A stretch of DNA of 64,000 nucleotides from Tamarix chinensis (taxonomy: Eukaryota > Streptophyta > Magnoliopsida > Caryophyllales > Tamaricaceae): positions 63,832,360-63,896,359 of the forward strand of contig CM060171.1 in NCBI GenBank assembly GCA_030549775.1. The letters are read 5' to 3'. Every line of letters starts with the position of its first letter. Position 1 is the stretch's first letter. A model generated the notes under the pieces. That model saw only the letters and a program-made list of their open reading frames with translations, was not told the origin of the DNA and made no database searches. This document shows, one piece after another, positions 34,460 through 48,019 of this stretch. The position numbers and the translations under genes are program-made.

Positions 34460-35299
34460 AATTTGAAATACATGTATAAGGTTTTAGAAAATGGTATTAT
34501 GGATTTATTCCTTGTAATAGAATAATTTTAGCATATTGTGACTGCATGATTTATTGTTATATAATGTACATAAGGTTCTCTTAAACTAGGTTCACATGTG
34601 TTTGTGAGAGAAGTATGAGGTTGTTCGTGCATCATCACCTTCATTAGGTTTTTTGAATGGTAGTGTCATTCACCTAAATATAAATTATTGTAATCAATGT
34701 CCCATTTTTCTAAGCTTGAACAACAGTTTGAAAAGGTTAATATCATATAGAGCCCATGTGGCTTCTTGATTGAAGGTTTGAGAAATAGTGTTTAGCATAA
34801 AATAAGAGGTAACATTGTCATCTTCCTTAATCAATTATCAATAATACCTATTTAAAAATCTTAGTTGTTGTCTATGGCTCAAACTCTTGTTAGTATTGAT
34901 CCTTTTGTTTATTGCTAAAGAATAAGAGGTAATAGAGAGCTTATATCACTAGCTTCTTATGGAGGAGGAATTTTGGAATAACAAAACTAAGGTAAATAAG
35001 CTTTGTTTTGGGGGGAGGGGGTACTCACTACTTCATCTATAAAATATCAAGAGGAGGAAGAGAAAAGAGACTAGACATTTGGTTAATGTAGCAAGAGGCT
35101 TGTTGTGTAAAGAAGAGGAGAATACAACTCATTTTGTTTTGCTTTATTTTATACTAACGATGAGTGTGTTATTCTTCCATTAGATGAGAAACCTAGGTTA
35201 TTTGCACCATGAAATGTTGAGGAGAAAAGGAAACTTGCTTCCTAATTTTCCTTAACTAAGACACCAGAGGTGTCTTTGATCTAAGCCTAAATAAAGCAT
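34460..35299. other. AT-rich, possibly 5' part of the LINE remnant
   Basis: No ORF above 60 codons. It precedes a decayed LINE reverse transcriptase in the same orientation and may be its endonuclease region, but I could not read a domain. Confidence 0.3.
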
Positions 35300-36480
35300 C
35301 AGGCTCGAACTAAGTTCGCCCATCTTTCATTCAAATACTTTGGGGATATATTGATTTTAACTTGTTAGATTTCATTTTCATTGCCCTAGACCAAAAAATC
35401 TTTTGATGCTTCAATTAATTACACCCACATAACCCTTATATTGAAATTTTTTACTTCGGATAAGAATACATAGTTTAGATTAATAAGTCTGTGTAAATTG
35501 ATGTATAAGATCATCACAAAAATTATTGTGGAGAGACTTAGATCTCTACTGAAGAATTTTATCAAACCAAAACATGTTACATTTCTAAAGAGGGTAAGAG
35601 CTAGTAATAACCTCATTATCATAAGAGAGCTCATTAATTTGCTAAACTCTTGTAGGACAGGTAAGATAGGTTCATGGCTATAAAACTAGACCTACAAAAA
35701 ACATATGGTCATCTCAGATGGGGTTTTATAAGGAGTATTTTGACATGTTTCATCTTTTAGATAACCTATTTTATCTTCTATTTTAAATTATTAGCATCTA
35801 GAGTGATGGTGAATGGAAACACAACCAATGAAACCATTTTGTCTAGGGGGATACGTTAAAGGTAACAAATGCCCCCTCATATATTCTTTATATGCATGCA
35901 AGATTTTTTAGGAACAATCTCAAAAGAAATTGGAGTAGGTGGATTTCATTGCCCATAACTAGAAGAAAAAAGGTCAACAAAGTTCTCTCGACTTTTTGTA
36001 AATAATTGGGTCAAAGTATAAGTCTAGACATGTTGAAAGTGATCTTCTTAGGTAATATTTATGAAGATGAACCCATAAGAAGATCACTAATTATTAGCAC
36101 TCCTTTGTCTCAAGATTCTTTTTACTACCTTAGCTATAACACCTTTTAGTGGAGAACACCATCAATCATATCCATAAAATGAAAAGTGGACTAGCTAAAT
36201 GGAAGGCCCAATGGCTTTTTCTCATAGGGAGGATAATCCTTACTAAATTAGCTCTAGAATTGGTGTCGATATATACCATGTATATAAATATGCTCCTAAA
36301 AAAATAGCTTAAGAGATACTTAAGATCACATGTGATTTTATATAAGGTTCAAATTGATGAATAAAGGAGATTATACCAAGTTTCATTGTTCATGGTTGTT
36401 TTATCCAAGAAGAGGGGAGGATTGTGTTTGAAAGATATAGGTAAAAATAATACAACCCATCTAATAAACCTAGCCTATAA
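35300..36480 (+). pseudogene. LINE (L1-type) reverse transcriptase, decayed
   Basis: The clearest part is 35498-35683: YKIITKIIVERLRSLLKNFI, then KPKHVTFLK and NNLIIIRELINL. This is the finger region of plant L1 reverse transcriptases. Downstream, LDLQKTYGHLRWGFI matches the D-L-x-K-A-Y-D block and CMQDFLG the next one. The catalytic YADD block is not recognisable. Frameshifts and stops are frequent. It is a dead LINE copy, older than the LTR that follows on its right. Confidence 0.75.
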
Positions 36481-37309
36481 ACTAGAGATTGATAGAGAAT
36501 CACTTTAGAGAAAGGATCTAAGTAAGGAAATACTACAATGAAAATGGTAGATGGATTTCTAGAAGACACTGCTTAGATTTATTACATGATTACAAGAAAC
36601 AGAATAGAGGAGACAAAAGCTAAGTATTGTGCTATATCAGAGCAACATCATAGATTTACAAAACTCAGAGGGAGAGAATAGAAAGGGACACAAGTTTCCA
36701 AATAGAATCAAAATCAATATACCAAAAGACACCTAATAACCTTAGGCTATCTCAACAGAACTACCATCTTCGACTGAACTCAGAAGCTAACATGCAAAAA
36801 CCACTGCCCATTGAATAGGTAGGGGCTCACAAAAGGAACCTTATAGTACAAAAGTACTGAGCAACCCTTATACTAAACCAAAATTAAAAACCAGTATAGA
36901 ACCCATGTAAGGCATCAAAATAATACATGGTATAAACATCGAATTATACATGCATCAATTTACCATTCATATAATCACATACTACCAATACCACATACTA
37001 ACTATACTTGTTCATCTATAATTAACTAAAACTTACCAATGAAATATCCAAGCGATGCTCTCTGTGGTATAATTAAAAACAACATCAAGCCAAGGCCAAG
37101 ATAATAACCATATGCCACATAACTCATCATCAATCTCATCAAATCGCATAGCATAAGTAGGCTCATAAAATAGATCAATAACAACTCATTGTATCACAAG
37201 TAAGCACGAAGGTAGCTACCAAAATACAAGTAGGCATAGAGGCTACTATCAAACCATGCCTCTTTATTATATATAACAATTTTTATTCTTTTATTTATAT
37301 TAAGTTCAA

Positions 37310-37860
37310 GGACTCTACTATTCTTAAACCAGTGGAACGATTTGAAGCACATCTCAAGGACAATATACCTAAGCCACTATTATCATTCGGTGGAACAGAT
37401 TTAACACCTCTCTAGTCAAAACTCTTCTAATATACTATTCTTAAATAGGTGGAACAGTATAAAGTACCTGTCAGGGACAACACACCTAAGCCACTATTAT
37501 TATCCGGTGGAAAAGATCCATAAACACTTTAGTCCTAACTCACGTACTCTTCCACTTTAAATGATTAATATCTTATCCATTAGGTTACGTATTTCAAATC
37601 ATATTCTTATTCAGGATGAGTATAGGGTCCCATTATTCTTATTATGGTATAACAGACTAAAGCACCTCTTAGGGACAACACACTTGAGTCACTATTATCA
37701 TCCGATGGAACGGATCTATAAAACACCTTTCAGGGTAAAATGCTCTTCAACCACTATTCTTAAACCAGTGGAACGGTCTAAATCACCTCTCAGAGACAAC
37801 ACACCTAAGCCATTATGATCATTCGATGGAACATATCCAACACCTCGACTCAACTCATGT
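37310..37860. repeat. ~120-bp minisatellite in the LTR
   Basis: Four diverged units each with a GGTGGAACRG word and CACTATTATCATYCGRTGGAA (or its decayed form) at about 37374, 37491, 37686 and 37809. An ACTTTAAATGATTAAT block follows at 37552 and 37868. It corresponds in position to the 64-bp array of the other LTR copy. Confidence 0.65.
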
Positions 37861-39059
37861 GATCTTTTACTTTAAATGATTAATGTCTTATTCATGATTA
37901 ATTCAAAGGTATAGAACTCATTGAAAATAGGTAAGCACATCATGAAGATCATAAGGTCATTCTCTAGAGTTAAGCTCCCTATAGTCCCTTGAAACCCTAA
38001 TCTCACACTTTTATCAAATCTTTTCTTCTATCACTCTTTAATCAGCTAACTTAGCACCTCCTCCTCAAATTTTGTTATCATCAATCATAATCGAATTTCA
38101 AGGCCTAACTCTAAGGCCTTGCATATACGATAATAAACCTATCCCAAAAGTTATTATTTCTAGGGCTTATAAACCTTAATTTCACAAATTAACCATAACT
38201 TTTCATGTTGATCTCAAACACTTATCATATTAAATAGACATTCCCAAAATAATAATATTAGAAACATACTCGAGTTTCGTGATCTAACTCTACCATTTCA
38301 TACATGTAATAATATACTTCTCGTTTTAGGATTACTATTCCTAAATCAATCCATTTTCATAATTTAGCAATCTTTTGTCATTCAAAGTTGCTCCAAACAC
38401 TTATGTAAATTCCTTAGCATACTTCAAATGATATAAAACCTTAAAATACTATGATTATAATATTTAACTCATGTTGACAAAAACACCCTAATCGATAATA
38501 AAACCCTTATTTCATGCAAATCTTATATGTTTACTAGCATTACTTCCAAATCCACATTTTTCTCCATAGACCTTATTATACTCATTTCACACTCACCATA
38601 TCATTAATAAACCTATAATACACCTATATTTCACACCAAAGACTTTCCTTATAAAATAATAATATCACTTGATATTTACTTACTCATTTTCTATCATGTA
38701 ATATCAACCACTTATTATAGTATCATCAATCATATATTAATTCACATAATAACAATAATATGGTACAACACAAAATCATACCTAACATATTTCAAACACA
38801 AAACCCTAATGTGCTATCATGCAAAATTTATCATTTTAGGAGAGTATAAAAGTTACCTGAATTCCAACAAAAATACAAAAACAACGGTATCCTACTAAAT
38901 ACCCGCTAATCAACATTTGTACCTAAAAATAATATAAAAATACCAAATTAATATTTTAACATCTAAAATAATAATTATAATAATAAAATATTTATTTTTC
39001 TAAAATTACTAAGATACCCTTACATATATATATAATAATACAAAACCTAACCTAAAAAC

Positions 39060-39800
39060 CAAACACAACTTACACTGCATGCACAGTGTGAGCCATGCTC
39101 AAACAAGGGGAAGAAAGGGTAGAGTTGGCCATTTAGCTGGATGAGGCAGGGGAGATGGCAGCAGCTAGTGCAGGAGGGACAATGGTTGAGATAGGAGGTG
39201 GTGTAGGGGGTTGCAAATAGTGGAGATGATGGGGAAAAGTTCAGCCTGTGTAGGAAGGAGAGGAGGGAAGGCAACGATAAAGAGGGGTCAAAGGTGGTGG
39301 CGGTTGGCAGAGGTGGAAGATGCAGATTGGAGGGAGGGATTGCTTTGGTAGAGGGTGTCAAAGGGGGAGGGGCAGCAACAATAGCAATTGCTACTGTCTA
39401 GGGATGAGATGCGGTAAGTTTTTCCATAGGGGGTTGGGGATTAACAAAGTCTATCACAGTGAAGGAGAAGAAAAGAAAGGCAAAAAAGATAGGGAAGAAG
39501 AAGAAGAATAAGAAATGGAGGAGGAGGAGGAGGAGGAGGAGGAAGAGGAAGAAGAAGAAGAAGAAGAAGAAGGGTGTAGGTGACAGGTGCTGATGGTGAT
39601 GGTTGTGGCTGGAAATAGTGAGACGTAGAGCTGCAGGGTCGAGGGCTAGGGGTGGTGAGTGCTTGGTCGTTATGGGCTGGGGAGATGGGAAAACGGTTAG
39701 TATAGTGGTGGCTACTAGGTGTTGGTGTTGTGGTGTTGCGTAGGTTGTGGTGGCTGGCTCGGTAGGAGGCACTTAAATGGAGGAAGTAGTAATGACAACA
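39060..39800. other. purine-rich LTR tract with GAG/GAA runs
   Basis: A G-rich stretch with (GAG)n and (GAA)n at about 39512-39570. It opens low-complexity ORFs on the minus strand (124 codons at 39772-39398, Phe/Leu runs and Pro/Thr-rich; 104 codons at 39361-39047). It is the counterpart of 9.66-10.64 kb. I do not consider these ORFs genes. Confidence 0.6.
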
Positions 39801-40463
39801 ATTGCCGTTACCTAAGGGGTTTTATGAGAGAGTGAGAAGAGGGTTTGAGGAAGGGTTCTACAAAATCTTTTGCAGGGAAGGAGAAGAAAGAAAGAAGAAT
39901 GGGAGGCCGGTAGTGGTGGTGTGTGAACATAGGGAAAATTATAGAGGGATATAAGCGTTTGAATGAAAATGAAAGGGGAGAAGGCTAGGTACGTGAGTGT
40001 ATATATGTATATATGTAATGCGGAGGATTTCCTTGTTCTTAGATAGAAAAGGAAGAGGCAAGCTAGGGATATGGTTTACGTAGATAGGGAAGAGGGGTAT
40101 GGTTTTGTAGAACGCGAGGGATGGTTTAACAAGGTGATGCGTGAAGGAAATGAAATACAGGGGGAAGGTGGTCGGGGCAGCAAGAATAACAAGACACGCA
40201 AAGGTAAATTTAGGGGAGGTAAAATGGTAGGGTAGTGTTAGGTTTAGTTTGGATAGTTAGGGTATCGGGTAAAAATAATTAGGTTTAGAACAGGTCTAGT
40301 AGAAAGGAAAGAGGTAAAAATAATAAGAAAAATTGTTTAGGAATTTATTTAAGTTACTATTCAAAGGTTATTAATAAAATAATTAGGCTAAGGTTTAAGG
40401 GTTGGTTTTGAATAAAATTCTAAACACTTGAAAGTAAAGGTTACAAAATATTGGAGTGTTACA

Positions 40464-42740
40464 GGTCCTAACTCATATAATCTTTTACTTTAAATGATTA
40501 ATGTCTTATCCATTGTTGTTCATCTCAAGATCATTATGAATACACACATATAGTTATGCAAGGCACATAATCCAAAATTGCAGACACACATATAGATATA
40601 CAAGGTACATAATCTAACTTTAACATAATTATTGAAACACATAAAACACAACTACATGATGATCAAGACATCCCCTAAGAAAAAAAAAGGGTCAAATTTG
40701 CCCTAAGAAACCAATTTTCACAAGAAAGCATAACTTCTTCCATAATACTCATTTAACCACCAATTTTAGCATACCTTCCTAAAATATTATAACTGGTAAC
40801 ATATTATAAAATTAAGATCAAGCTGCAACTTCTTACACATGCGATAACGACCCTACCTCTAGGGTTATTACTCTTAATTTCCTATGGAAACCCTAATTTT
40901 ACGAGTTAGAAATAAATTTTTACATAAAATTCAAATAACCATCAAATTTAGTATAAGTTCATAATATGTCATTGTTAACATCAGATCCAAAAATAAAGGT
41001 CTAGCTCTAATATTTTACACATGCAATAATGTCTCTACCTCTAGGATTACTATTCCTAATTTAAGTTGTTTTCTCATAGTATTTGGTTTATACCATTTAT
41101 AATTACTCCAATTACTCCAAATTATATCATTTGCATATTTTAAACCAATTAACACATTAAAATACCAAAGATTCCATATTTATCCCATACTAACCAAAAT
41201 ACCCTTAGCTAAAATGCTCATATTTTCATAAAAACCCTATAAGTCATAACATGATTGATTTTCCTCCTTCAACACATATCCTCATAAAATGCTTAACCAC
41301 AACTATATATGCGAGCTAAAAATCATAGCCCAAATTAGATAGTGATTCATGCCAATTGCTCAAGTTATAGAATAAGCTTAGCTAAATAATACACCTGATC
41401 ACATGATTTCACGCATTACTCATTTTTCCATAATACCACATAACATATCATACAACAACATTTTCATCATGACAGTGTCCATATATTAATACCAAACATG
41501 AGCAATCATATAAATTTACACATTGTATACAAAATCCTAGCTACAACATGTATCCTTACTTAAAATTTCATCAGTCTCTATGCATGTATAAACTCTAATA
41601 CTCCTCCTCCAATACCACTAGAAAATCACCTAAAAATAAATAATGATATACAGTTAGAACTTAGGGAAAATACCCATGAAAAGGTATGACAAAGTGGGAT
41701 GGAAAAAGGAGTAAAACTAAAGCAAATGGAGGGTAACACCAATAGAACTAGTTGCATTGAAATATGGTACAACCAAGTGTGTGGTTGCATGGGTATGTAA
41801 CATAGCTACGGAGGTGGATGCATGGGTTAGCATAACAACTTAGAGGGTGGTTGAATTAGTGGTTGACACAACAAGGTGGAGAGTGGCATGAGGTAGTGAT
41901 GCAATAAAGGTTGAGTTGCGTCGGTTGGTAGCGTGGTTGTAGGGTGACTTGCGTGAGGTTGCAGTGCGATTGGGGTGTGTATTGTGTGAATATGTGATTT
42001 AGTTTGAGGGTAGAAGAATGAGATTGTGATTTAACTAGGGGGTGGTTTGTGTGAGTGGTTCACTCAGCTATGGGTGCTTGTGAAGAGGAAGGTTGGTGAG
42101 GGATGGATGCAACTAAGGTATTTGTTGCATGAAAGGGTGATGCAATAATGGGGTGTTTTTCATGGGTTTTTCATGCAAGGAGGCTTAAGGAATGTAAGGT
42201 GTGATGAAAAATACAAAATTCTTGCATAAAAATGGTAGAGCTTTGACAAGGATGATGCAGAATGAAGCTGAGAACGGAGGGGAGGGAGTCAAGGAGAATT
42301 TATGTCAAGAATAAAGTGAAGTAAGGATTGAAGAATAAGGGTATTTATAGAAGTTACGAAGCTTACTAAGGAAGCTTTAGGAGTGGAGAGACTTGCATGA
42401 ATTGATAGAGCACAGATCAATGGCATAAAAGTCATTCGATTAAGGTAAGAAGTGGTGGTGGAGTGTCATCGCAACAAAGGAGTCAAGTAAGGAAATTTGG
42501 TCACTTTGACCAAATCTAGGAGGGAGAATTTGTGGGAAAGAAAATTAGAGTTGTGGGCGAGAAAAGAAAGAAAAGAGAACAGGGGAAAAAAGAAGAGAAT
42601 AACTTTTAAGTTTTGGGTTAAAGTTAGGTTTACATTTTGGGTAAATTAATTAGGCCAAGATAAATATATCAATCATCTAAGATTAAGGTTATGTTAACAT
42701 ATTAATTACCCAAAATTAGAATTAGGTTAAAATTTGGGAT
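40464..42740 (-). mobile_element. partial LTR of the same family
   Basis: Directly after the previous LTR end, GGTCCTAACTCATATAATC and CTTTTACTTTAAATGATTAA repeat material found at 37.84-37.89 kb. Two TCTAGGGTTATTACT / TCTAGGATTACTATT blocks (40860, 41040) parallel 38.16 and 38.33 kb. The stretch therefore looks like the right-hand part of another copy into which the 36.5-40.46 kb LTR inserted. The 3' end is unclear. Confidence 0.45.
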
Positions 42741-44880
42741 ATTATGATTAGTAAGTCCATGAGAAATAGAAATGTTAAAATAGATAATAAAGACCTAAAG
42801 TAGTTGATAGAACTCATTAGGACACCTAATCTTGTGAGTTGATTTATTTATTTACTTTTTGTTCTTATATGTAATCAATACCTTGTTAAAATATATTTTA
42901 TTTTTATCTTTTTTAAAGTTCTCTCATTTGATATATCAAATCAAATTAATTGATCTCATGAGTGATCAATTGATATAAATATAATTTTAATGTAAATTAA
43001 TTGATGTTATGACTGACATATTGGTTTGGTGTAAAATTAATATTATGAGTTGGGATATATAACATTGATACTTGTGTATCAATTGAATATATGCAATTTT
43101 CTTTTTTATTTTTTGTAGGGAATTGTGTATGGTATAGGTAATATGAACAATTTTTTTTTTAAGAAAATGTTATAGATGATGGTTTTGAACTAGAACTATT
43201 GTTTATACTAAAAAAAATGGTTAAATGATTGTTTTGGGATAAAACCAATAGACGATGGTTTTAGCCCAAAATCATCATCTAATCCTATCCCAAAATATAA
43301 AGGAAGATTAGACGAATTTTTTTTTGCATAAAACCATTGTTTATAATTCATGGTAAAAATACTAAGTAAGATAAAAAGTAATATCACCTAGATTTTGTCA
43401 ACTCCAATGACATACACAAACACTTTTCACCAAAAATTTTCCAAAATTAGTTATTTTATTTAAATAATGACATAAGAATCACTTAAAATACAACATAAAT
43501 TTTATTTACACCTTATTAACTATTATTTCCATGTCTACACTAATACATCACCTTATTAAAATTCTAAAATTTAATTTAATATTTAAAAATTTATTTAGAA
43601 GACCAAACAAAGTGTAAATATAAAATCAATGCTTGGTTTTTTAAACATTACATATTTATGACATTTCTTGACATTTTTATTAAAAAAAATGAATTAATGA
43701 AAATATAATTTTTTTAAAAAAAAATGAAAGTTTTCAAAATGTTGGGATTTTTTTTTTGCAAAATTAAGAATTTTTGAAATTTTTTATTTCATGAAAAAAT
43801 TGAATATTTCAGAATATTGAAAATCAAATAATAAAACTAGAATTTCGTGAAAATTGGAAATGCTCACAAAATTTGACATTTAATATTTCAATTTTTATGA
43901 ACAATTTTTAACTCTATAAAATATTTGGAGTTAAATAAAAATATGAAATTTATAATATTTTAAAGAATGGATTGTTTAAAATATTTATTATGCTAAAAAA
44001 AATCTTATATTATTCAATTTAATTTACCTATTTAATACTCAATGGGGTCTAAATAATATTAATACAATATTTAAATATTATTTTTATATTAATATTTAAA
44101 TATAATAATTAATTACAAAAATTTAGGTGAAAAATGGCTCTTTATGTCACTATGAATGGTAAAATCTAGTCAAATAGATAATTTTATAACTTTATGCCTC
44201 AATTAGAAAAAAAAAACTACAAATGTTTATACCTTAGTTATTATTTTTTTTTCCCTATAGTTGATAATAGACTATTATTTTTAGCCCACAACCACAATAC
44301 AATCCTTCTCGTAATTTTGTAAGCACATTTTTTATTTCCTATTTTGTTATAGATAATTGTATTTTGAATTGTGATTTACACGATAAATGATTGTAATCTA
44401 TGTAATGGTTGTTTACCACCATATTTTCTTTTTTTTCCACTGTCGTTTAAGGCTATTTTGTAACAGTAATGGCAAGTTCAATACAACTTCAACTTATAAT
44501 AATATTCTTTGTGAAGCCAATAATAATTAGATGGAGAATTGGATTAGATATGAATTGTAGATGGGAATCTAAAAATCTTTCTAATGATGTGGATTATTCA
44601 ACATCAAAGATTGCCTACAAATTTGACTTTGATTAACTAAAACATCCTAAATGAATGAAAGGGGGCTAAAGAGTCATCACATAGGTTTTAGAGTTTCCAC
44701 ACATTGAAAAATTATTAGGATTTGAGGTGAACTACTTCAATTGCCACTCGAACCTACTTCTGTTGTTTCAAGGAAATACATGTGATGTGTGGCATAAATT
44801 TGGGAAATATTATGGGGATGTATATTTATCCAAGATATTGTGGAAATTTTCTATGTTTGAAACAAACAATCTTTCAAATA
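42741..44880. other. AT-rich intergenic DNA, nothing assigned
   Basis: Very AT-rich. Imperfect inverted and direct repeats of GATGGTTTTGRNNTARAACYATTGT occur around 43176-43345 and could be the arm of a small MITE. No ORF or domain recognised. Confidence 0.35.
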
Positions 44881-44989
44881 TATAAAAAAAAAAACACAAT
44901 ATGTCTGCCCTTTGGAAAAGGTGGACATTTGAATGAGTCTTTCTAAAAGAAAACAAGAATAGTCGAAAGAGGTTAACCTTTACAAAACA

Positions 44990-45535
44990 TATAAAGTGGA
45001 TTCCTCTAGAGGGAAATACTTCAAGCTTAACATGGATAACTCATCTTCCACTAATAAGGACAAGGAAGTGATGGAGGTGTGAGAAGAGATGGAAGTGCAT
45101 GTTGCTAGTTTTGCAAGAAACATTAGACATGTTAATAGCTTGAGGCCGAGATTTAGGCTCTCGAAAGATGGCATCATGATTGCTAGGTCACCAAAAATTA
45201 AATTGATATAAGTTGAATGTGATGCTTTAGAAGTTATTGCTCTTATTTCAAACTACTCATTAATTTATCCATGTTTTAGTATGGTTATGGATTGTAGGGA
45301 TATTTTAAAGGACTCATCTCAAGCGATCATCAACCAGATATATTGTGAAGGAAACTAAGTAGTGGACAAGTTGGGGGTTTTTGACCATCATATCAAGCCA
45401 AAGCTATATTTTTTCTTGATACAAATCTTCTTTTGTATCTAAGTTGGTTTATAATGATGTCATATGGTTTAGTAACTGACAAAAGGTTTGTATAAAATTA
45501 TAAATAAAATTTTCCTTTTGATTAAAAAAAACTTG
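44990..45535 (+). pseudogene. LINE 3' end: RNase H domain and A-rich tail
   Basis: Plus-strand frames read FKLNMDNSSS (usual LNTDGSS with the first catalytic Asp), SFARNI, LSKDGIMIARSPKIKLI, a stop, VECDALEVI, then MDCRDILKDSS and INQIYCEGN followed by a stop and VVDKLG. This is the RVT_3-type RNase H found at the end of plant L1 LINEs. An AAAATTTTCC stretch and an A8 run close it at about 45532. Three or more stops show it is dead. Confidence 0.7.
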
Positions 45536-46211
45536 GAGTTAGAAAAATAGGTTCCACTAACAAGGTTGACCACGTTAATTCTAATGCCCCATCATCAAAT
45601 TCATTACTATTTTTAATGTGTATATCAATGAAAATTTGTTTAAATACATATCTCATTGTCATTGATCATTTTTATATCAATACTACGTAACAATAGGAGC
45701 TTCAACGTCGTGGAGTGGTTTTTTCTTTTCTTTTCTTTTTATACAATTTTCAATACTGTGAATAAGATAATTTTTTTAATTTGACTATTTGTTATATCAA
45801 AAGCTTTACCCATTGAAGTTCATTTGTTCTATATTATGAATCATAATATCATGAACAATTCATTAATAATAAGCAATCCTCACAGGTTGTGTGTTTAACC
45901 CAAGTCTTAGCAATAGCCAACCTTCGCTCTCATTTGGCATTTGAAAAGCAGTATATAGATCTTCCTTAATCAACAAGATCCACAATAACCACCTCCACGA
46001 AGAAGGAAAATGAGGCAGAAAAATTCAAGCAGATTGATCCAAGGAAAAAGAACAAGCCAAATGGATAACAATTACAAAGGGCCGGCTCGATTAAAATCCA
46101 GCGGGCCGGACCCTTCGGCTTTCATTTTATTTATTATTTAAAGAAATATTACAGCGTCGTGGTCGATAAACTCAGGCACCTCCGGTCTCATGGACTCTCC
46201 TTTTTTATATC
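45536..46211. other. intergenic, nothing recognised
   Basis: AT-rich, with a GC-richer patch (46075-46125) containing GGGCCGGCTCG and GCGGGCCGGACCC. No gene seen. Confidence 0.45.
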
Positions 46212-46933
46212 TAGAGCTGACAATCAGACGGATCGGATTATATAATAATCGGATTATATCGATTTCGAATAATTTAAAATCATTTGGTTGGGTCGGGATT
46301 GATTCGGATCAACTCAATATCGAATAATATCAGGTCATTCTAAGCTCTCGGATCGGATCTGATTGAGATCAGGTAGACTCGGATTCGGATAAATTTGGGT
46401 TGTTCTAATTTCGGTTCGGGTTCGGATCGGGTTTGGGTAAATTTGAATTATTATATTTTCGAGTCGAATTTGGATTGGATTTAGATCATTTCATATTTGA
46501 GTCATGCTTGTGTCATTTTCTTTCTTTTTTTATTCCAAGATATTATTAAAAGCTAATTATTTTGATATCATTTATTTTAATTTATCTTATTCAATTAAAA
46601 GTGAATTATTATATTAATTATTTTGGGAACTTAGAATTTTTTGTCATTATTTTATCTTTTGAGATGTATTTGACGTTTCAAATTTCAAAGTTTTCAAATC
46701 GTATCACTTTTCTTTTTATGTTAAGGTATAACTTATAATTCAACTCCATAATTAGCTTGGTCACATTGAGTTAGAGTATTATTTTAAGTTCATATTATAT
46801 TTATATCTTATACGCTTCTTACATAATATTAACTTACAATAATCATTGGTAATTGATAACAAATGAAGCTTTCTAAGGTTATACTTCTCGTATTATTTTT
46901 ATAAGAGATTGATCACATCATATCAATATAATT

Positions 46934-46983
<50 letters not shown>

Positions 46984-47913
46984 ACAAAAATAATGATAAC
47001 AATAATAATAGTAATTGATGAATATCAATTATGGCAAAAATAATAATAACAACACATAAGTTTCTTTTTAATATATTTTGATTAGATCATATCAAACTAA
47101 ATAAGATAAAAATTAGATAAAGTAAGTAATAATAACTATTATTGATAAAAGACCAACTAATATTGACTTCTTACTATTTAACATTGTTGATGTAATAAAA
47201 AATATTAATCTTCAATTTTCATAATGAATAGTTAACATTCTCACTCTAAATTTTTCCTATTTTCCTATGATGTTGTAGGTGCTATATTGTAAGGTATGGT
47301 CGTATAGATACTAACATATAGTGTTCAAAGCTGCACTGTTATTATCCTATAGTACTAGATGGAATCATGGAAGTGAACTAATATTTAGATGGCATAGTAG
47401 AGTTTTTTTTTTCTCTACTTTTATTTCTATACTTTAATATTGGTATTAATGGATATTGTATTTGTATATACATAAGTGATATAAATTTTAAGAAAGTATA
47501 TTGTTTCTAAATTTTGATGTAAGTGCTAGTATGGATTAGTTGCATATTTATATTATTTTATGTTTTATGAAGTTTTGGAAAATTTGAGTTATGAGTTAAT
47601 GTTAAGTACTATCGGGTTGAACCTTTATACATTTATAATTTTTCAGATAATATCATATTTAGGATAAATAATGGATCAGGTAAGGTCATTTCAGATTTAT
47701 AGTTTTTTAGATTATATCGGGTTTCGGGTGAGTAGCGGGTCGGGTTAGATTTATTTCGGGCTTACGATTTCTTAGGTTATATCAAATATGTCTCGGATCG
47801 AGTCGGATAGATTTCAGGCTTTTAATTATTCGGATAAAATCATATCGAATTTCGGACAGATCGAATCAATATTCATCTGATTTTTCGGATCGGATCAACT
47901 TTTACCAACTCTA
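46212..47913. mobile_element. non-autonomous hAT-like DNA transposon
   Basis: The left end is TAGAGCTGACAA and the right end, read in reverse, TAGAGTTGGTAA (differences are transitions). The flanks are TTTATATC (46204-46211) and CTTATATC (47914-47921), an 8-bp target duplication with one mismatch, the hAT signature. Both subterminal regions are built of CGGATCGGAT / TCGGGTT-type words (46230-46500 and 47625-47900); the middle is AT-rich and non-coding. No transposase is present, so it would depend on an autonomous relative. Confidence 0.72.
46934..46982. repeat. (AAT)n microsatellite
   Basis: About sixteen uninterrupted trinucleotide units inside the hAT-like element. Confidence 0.95.
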
Positions 47914-48019
47914 CTTATATCTGCCTAAACCAATCATCTCCTACTATACGCCACCCCCATTTCACCATTTTTATTTTAGTTTTATTTTGTTGCTTCGTTC
48001 CTTGTTATTACCTTCTCAG

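Larger units (their letters stand above)
36540..40463 (-). mobile_element. LTR related to the 6514-10989 copy
   Basis: CACTGCCCATTGAATAGG followed by AGTACTGAGCAACCC (36805-36870) is shared with 6876-6941 in the same orientation. Further right a CCACTATTATCATYCGGTGG minisatellite, an ACTTTAAATGATTAATRTCTTA block, a purine-rich tract (39.06-39.8 kb) and the end GGAGTGTTACA at 40463 follow in the order expected for this family. The left end is not resolved, because it runs into the LINE remnant without a clear TGTAACACC. No coding domain is present. Confidence 0.65.

Noticed and set aside
39047..39772. Minus-strand ORFs of 104 and 124 codons with Phe and Pro/Thr runs
   Set aside because: They are translations of GAG/GAA and G-rich repeats inside an LTR; low-complexity, with no family.
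43176..43345. Small inverted-repeat element
   Set aside because: The GATGGTTTT / AAAACCAT words are imperfect and no target duplication or fixed ends were found.
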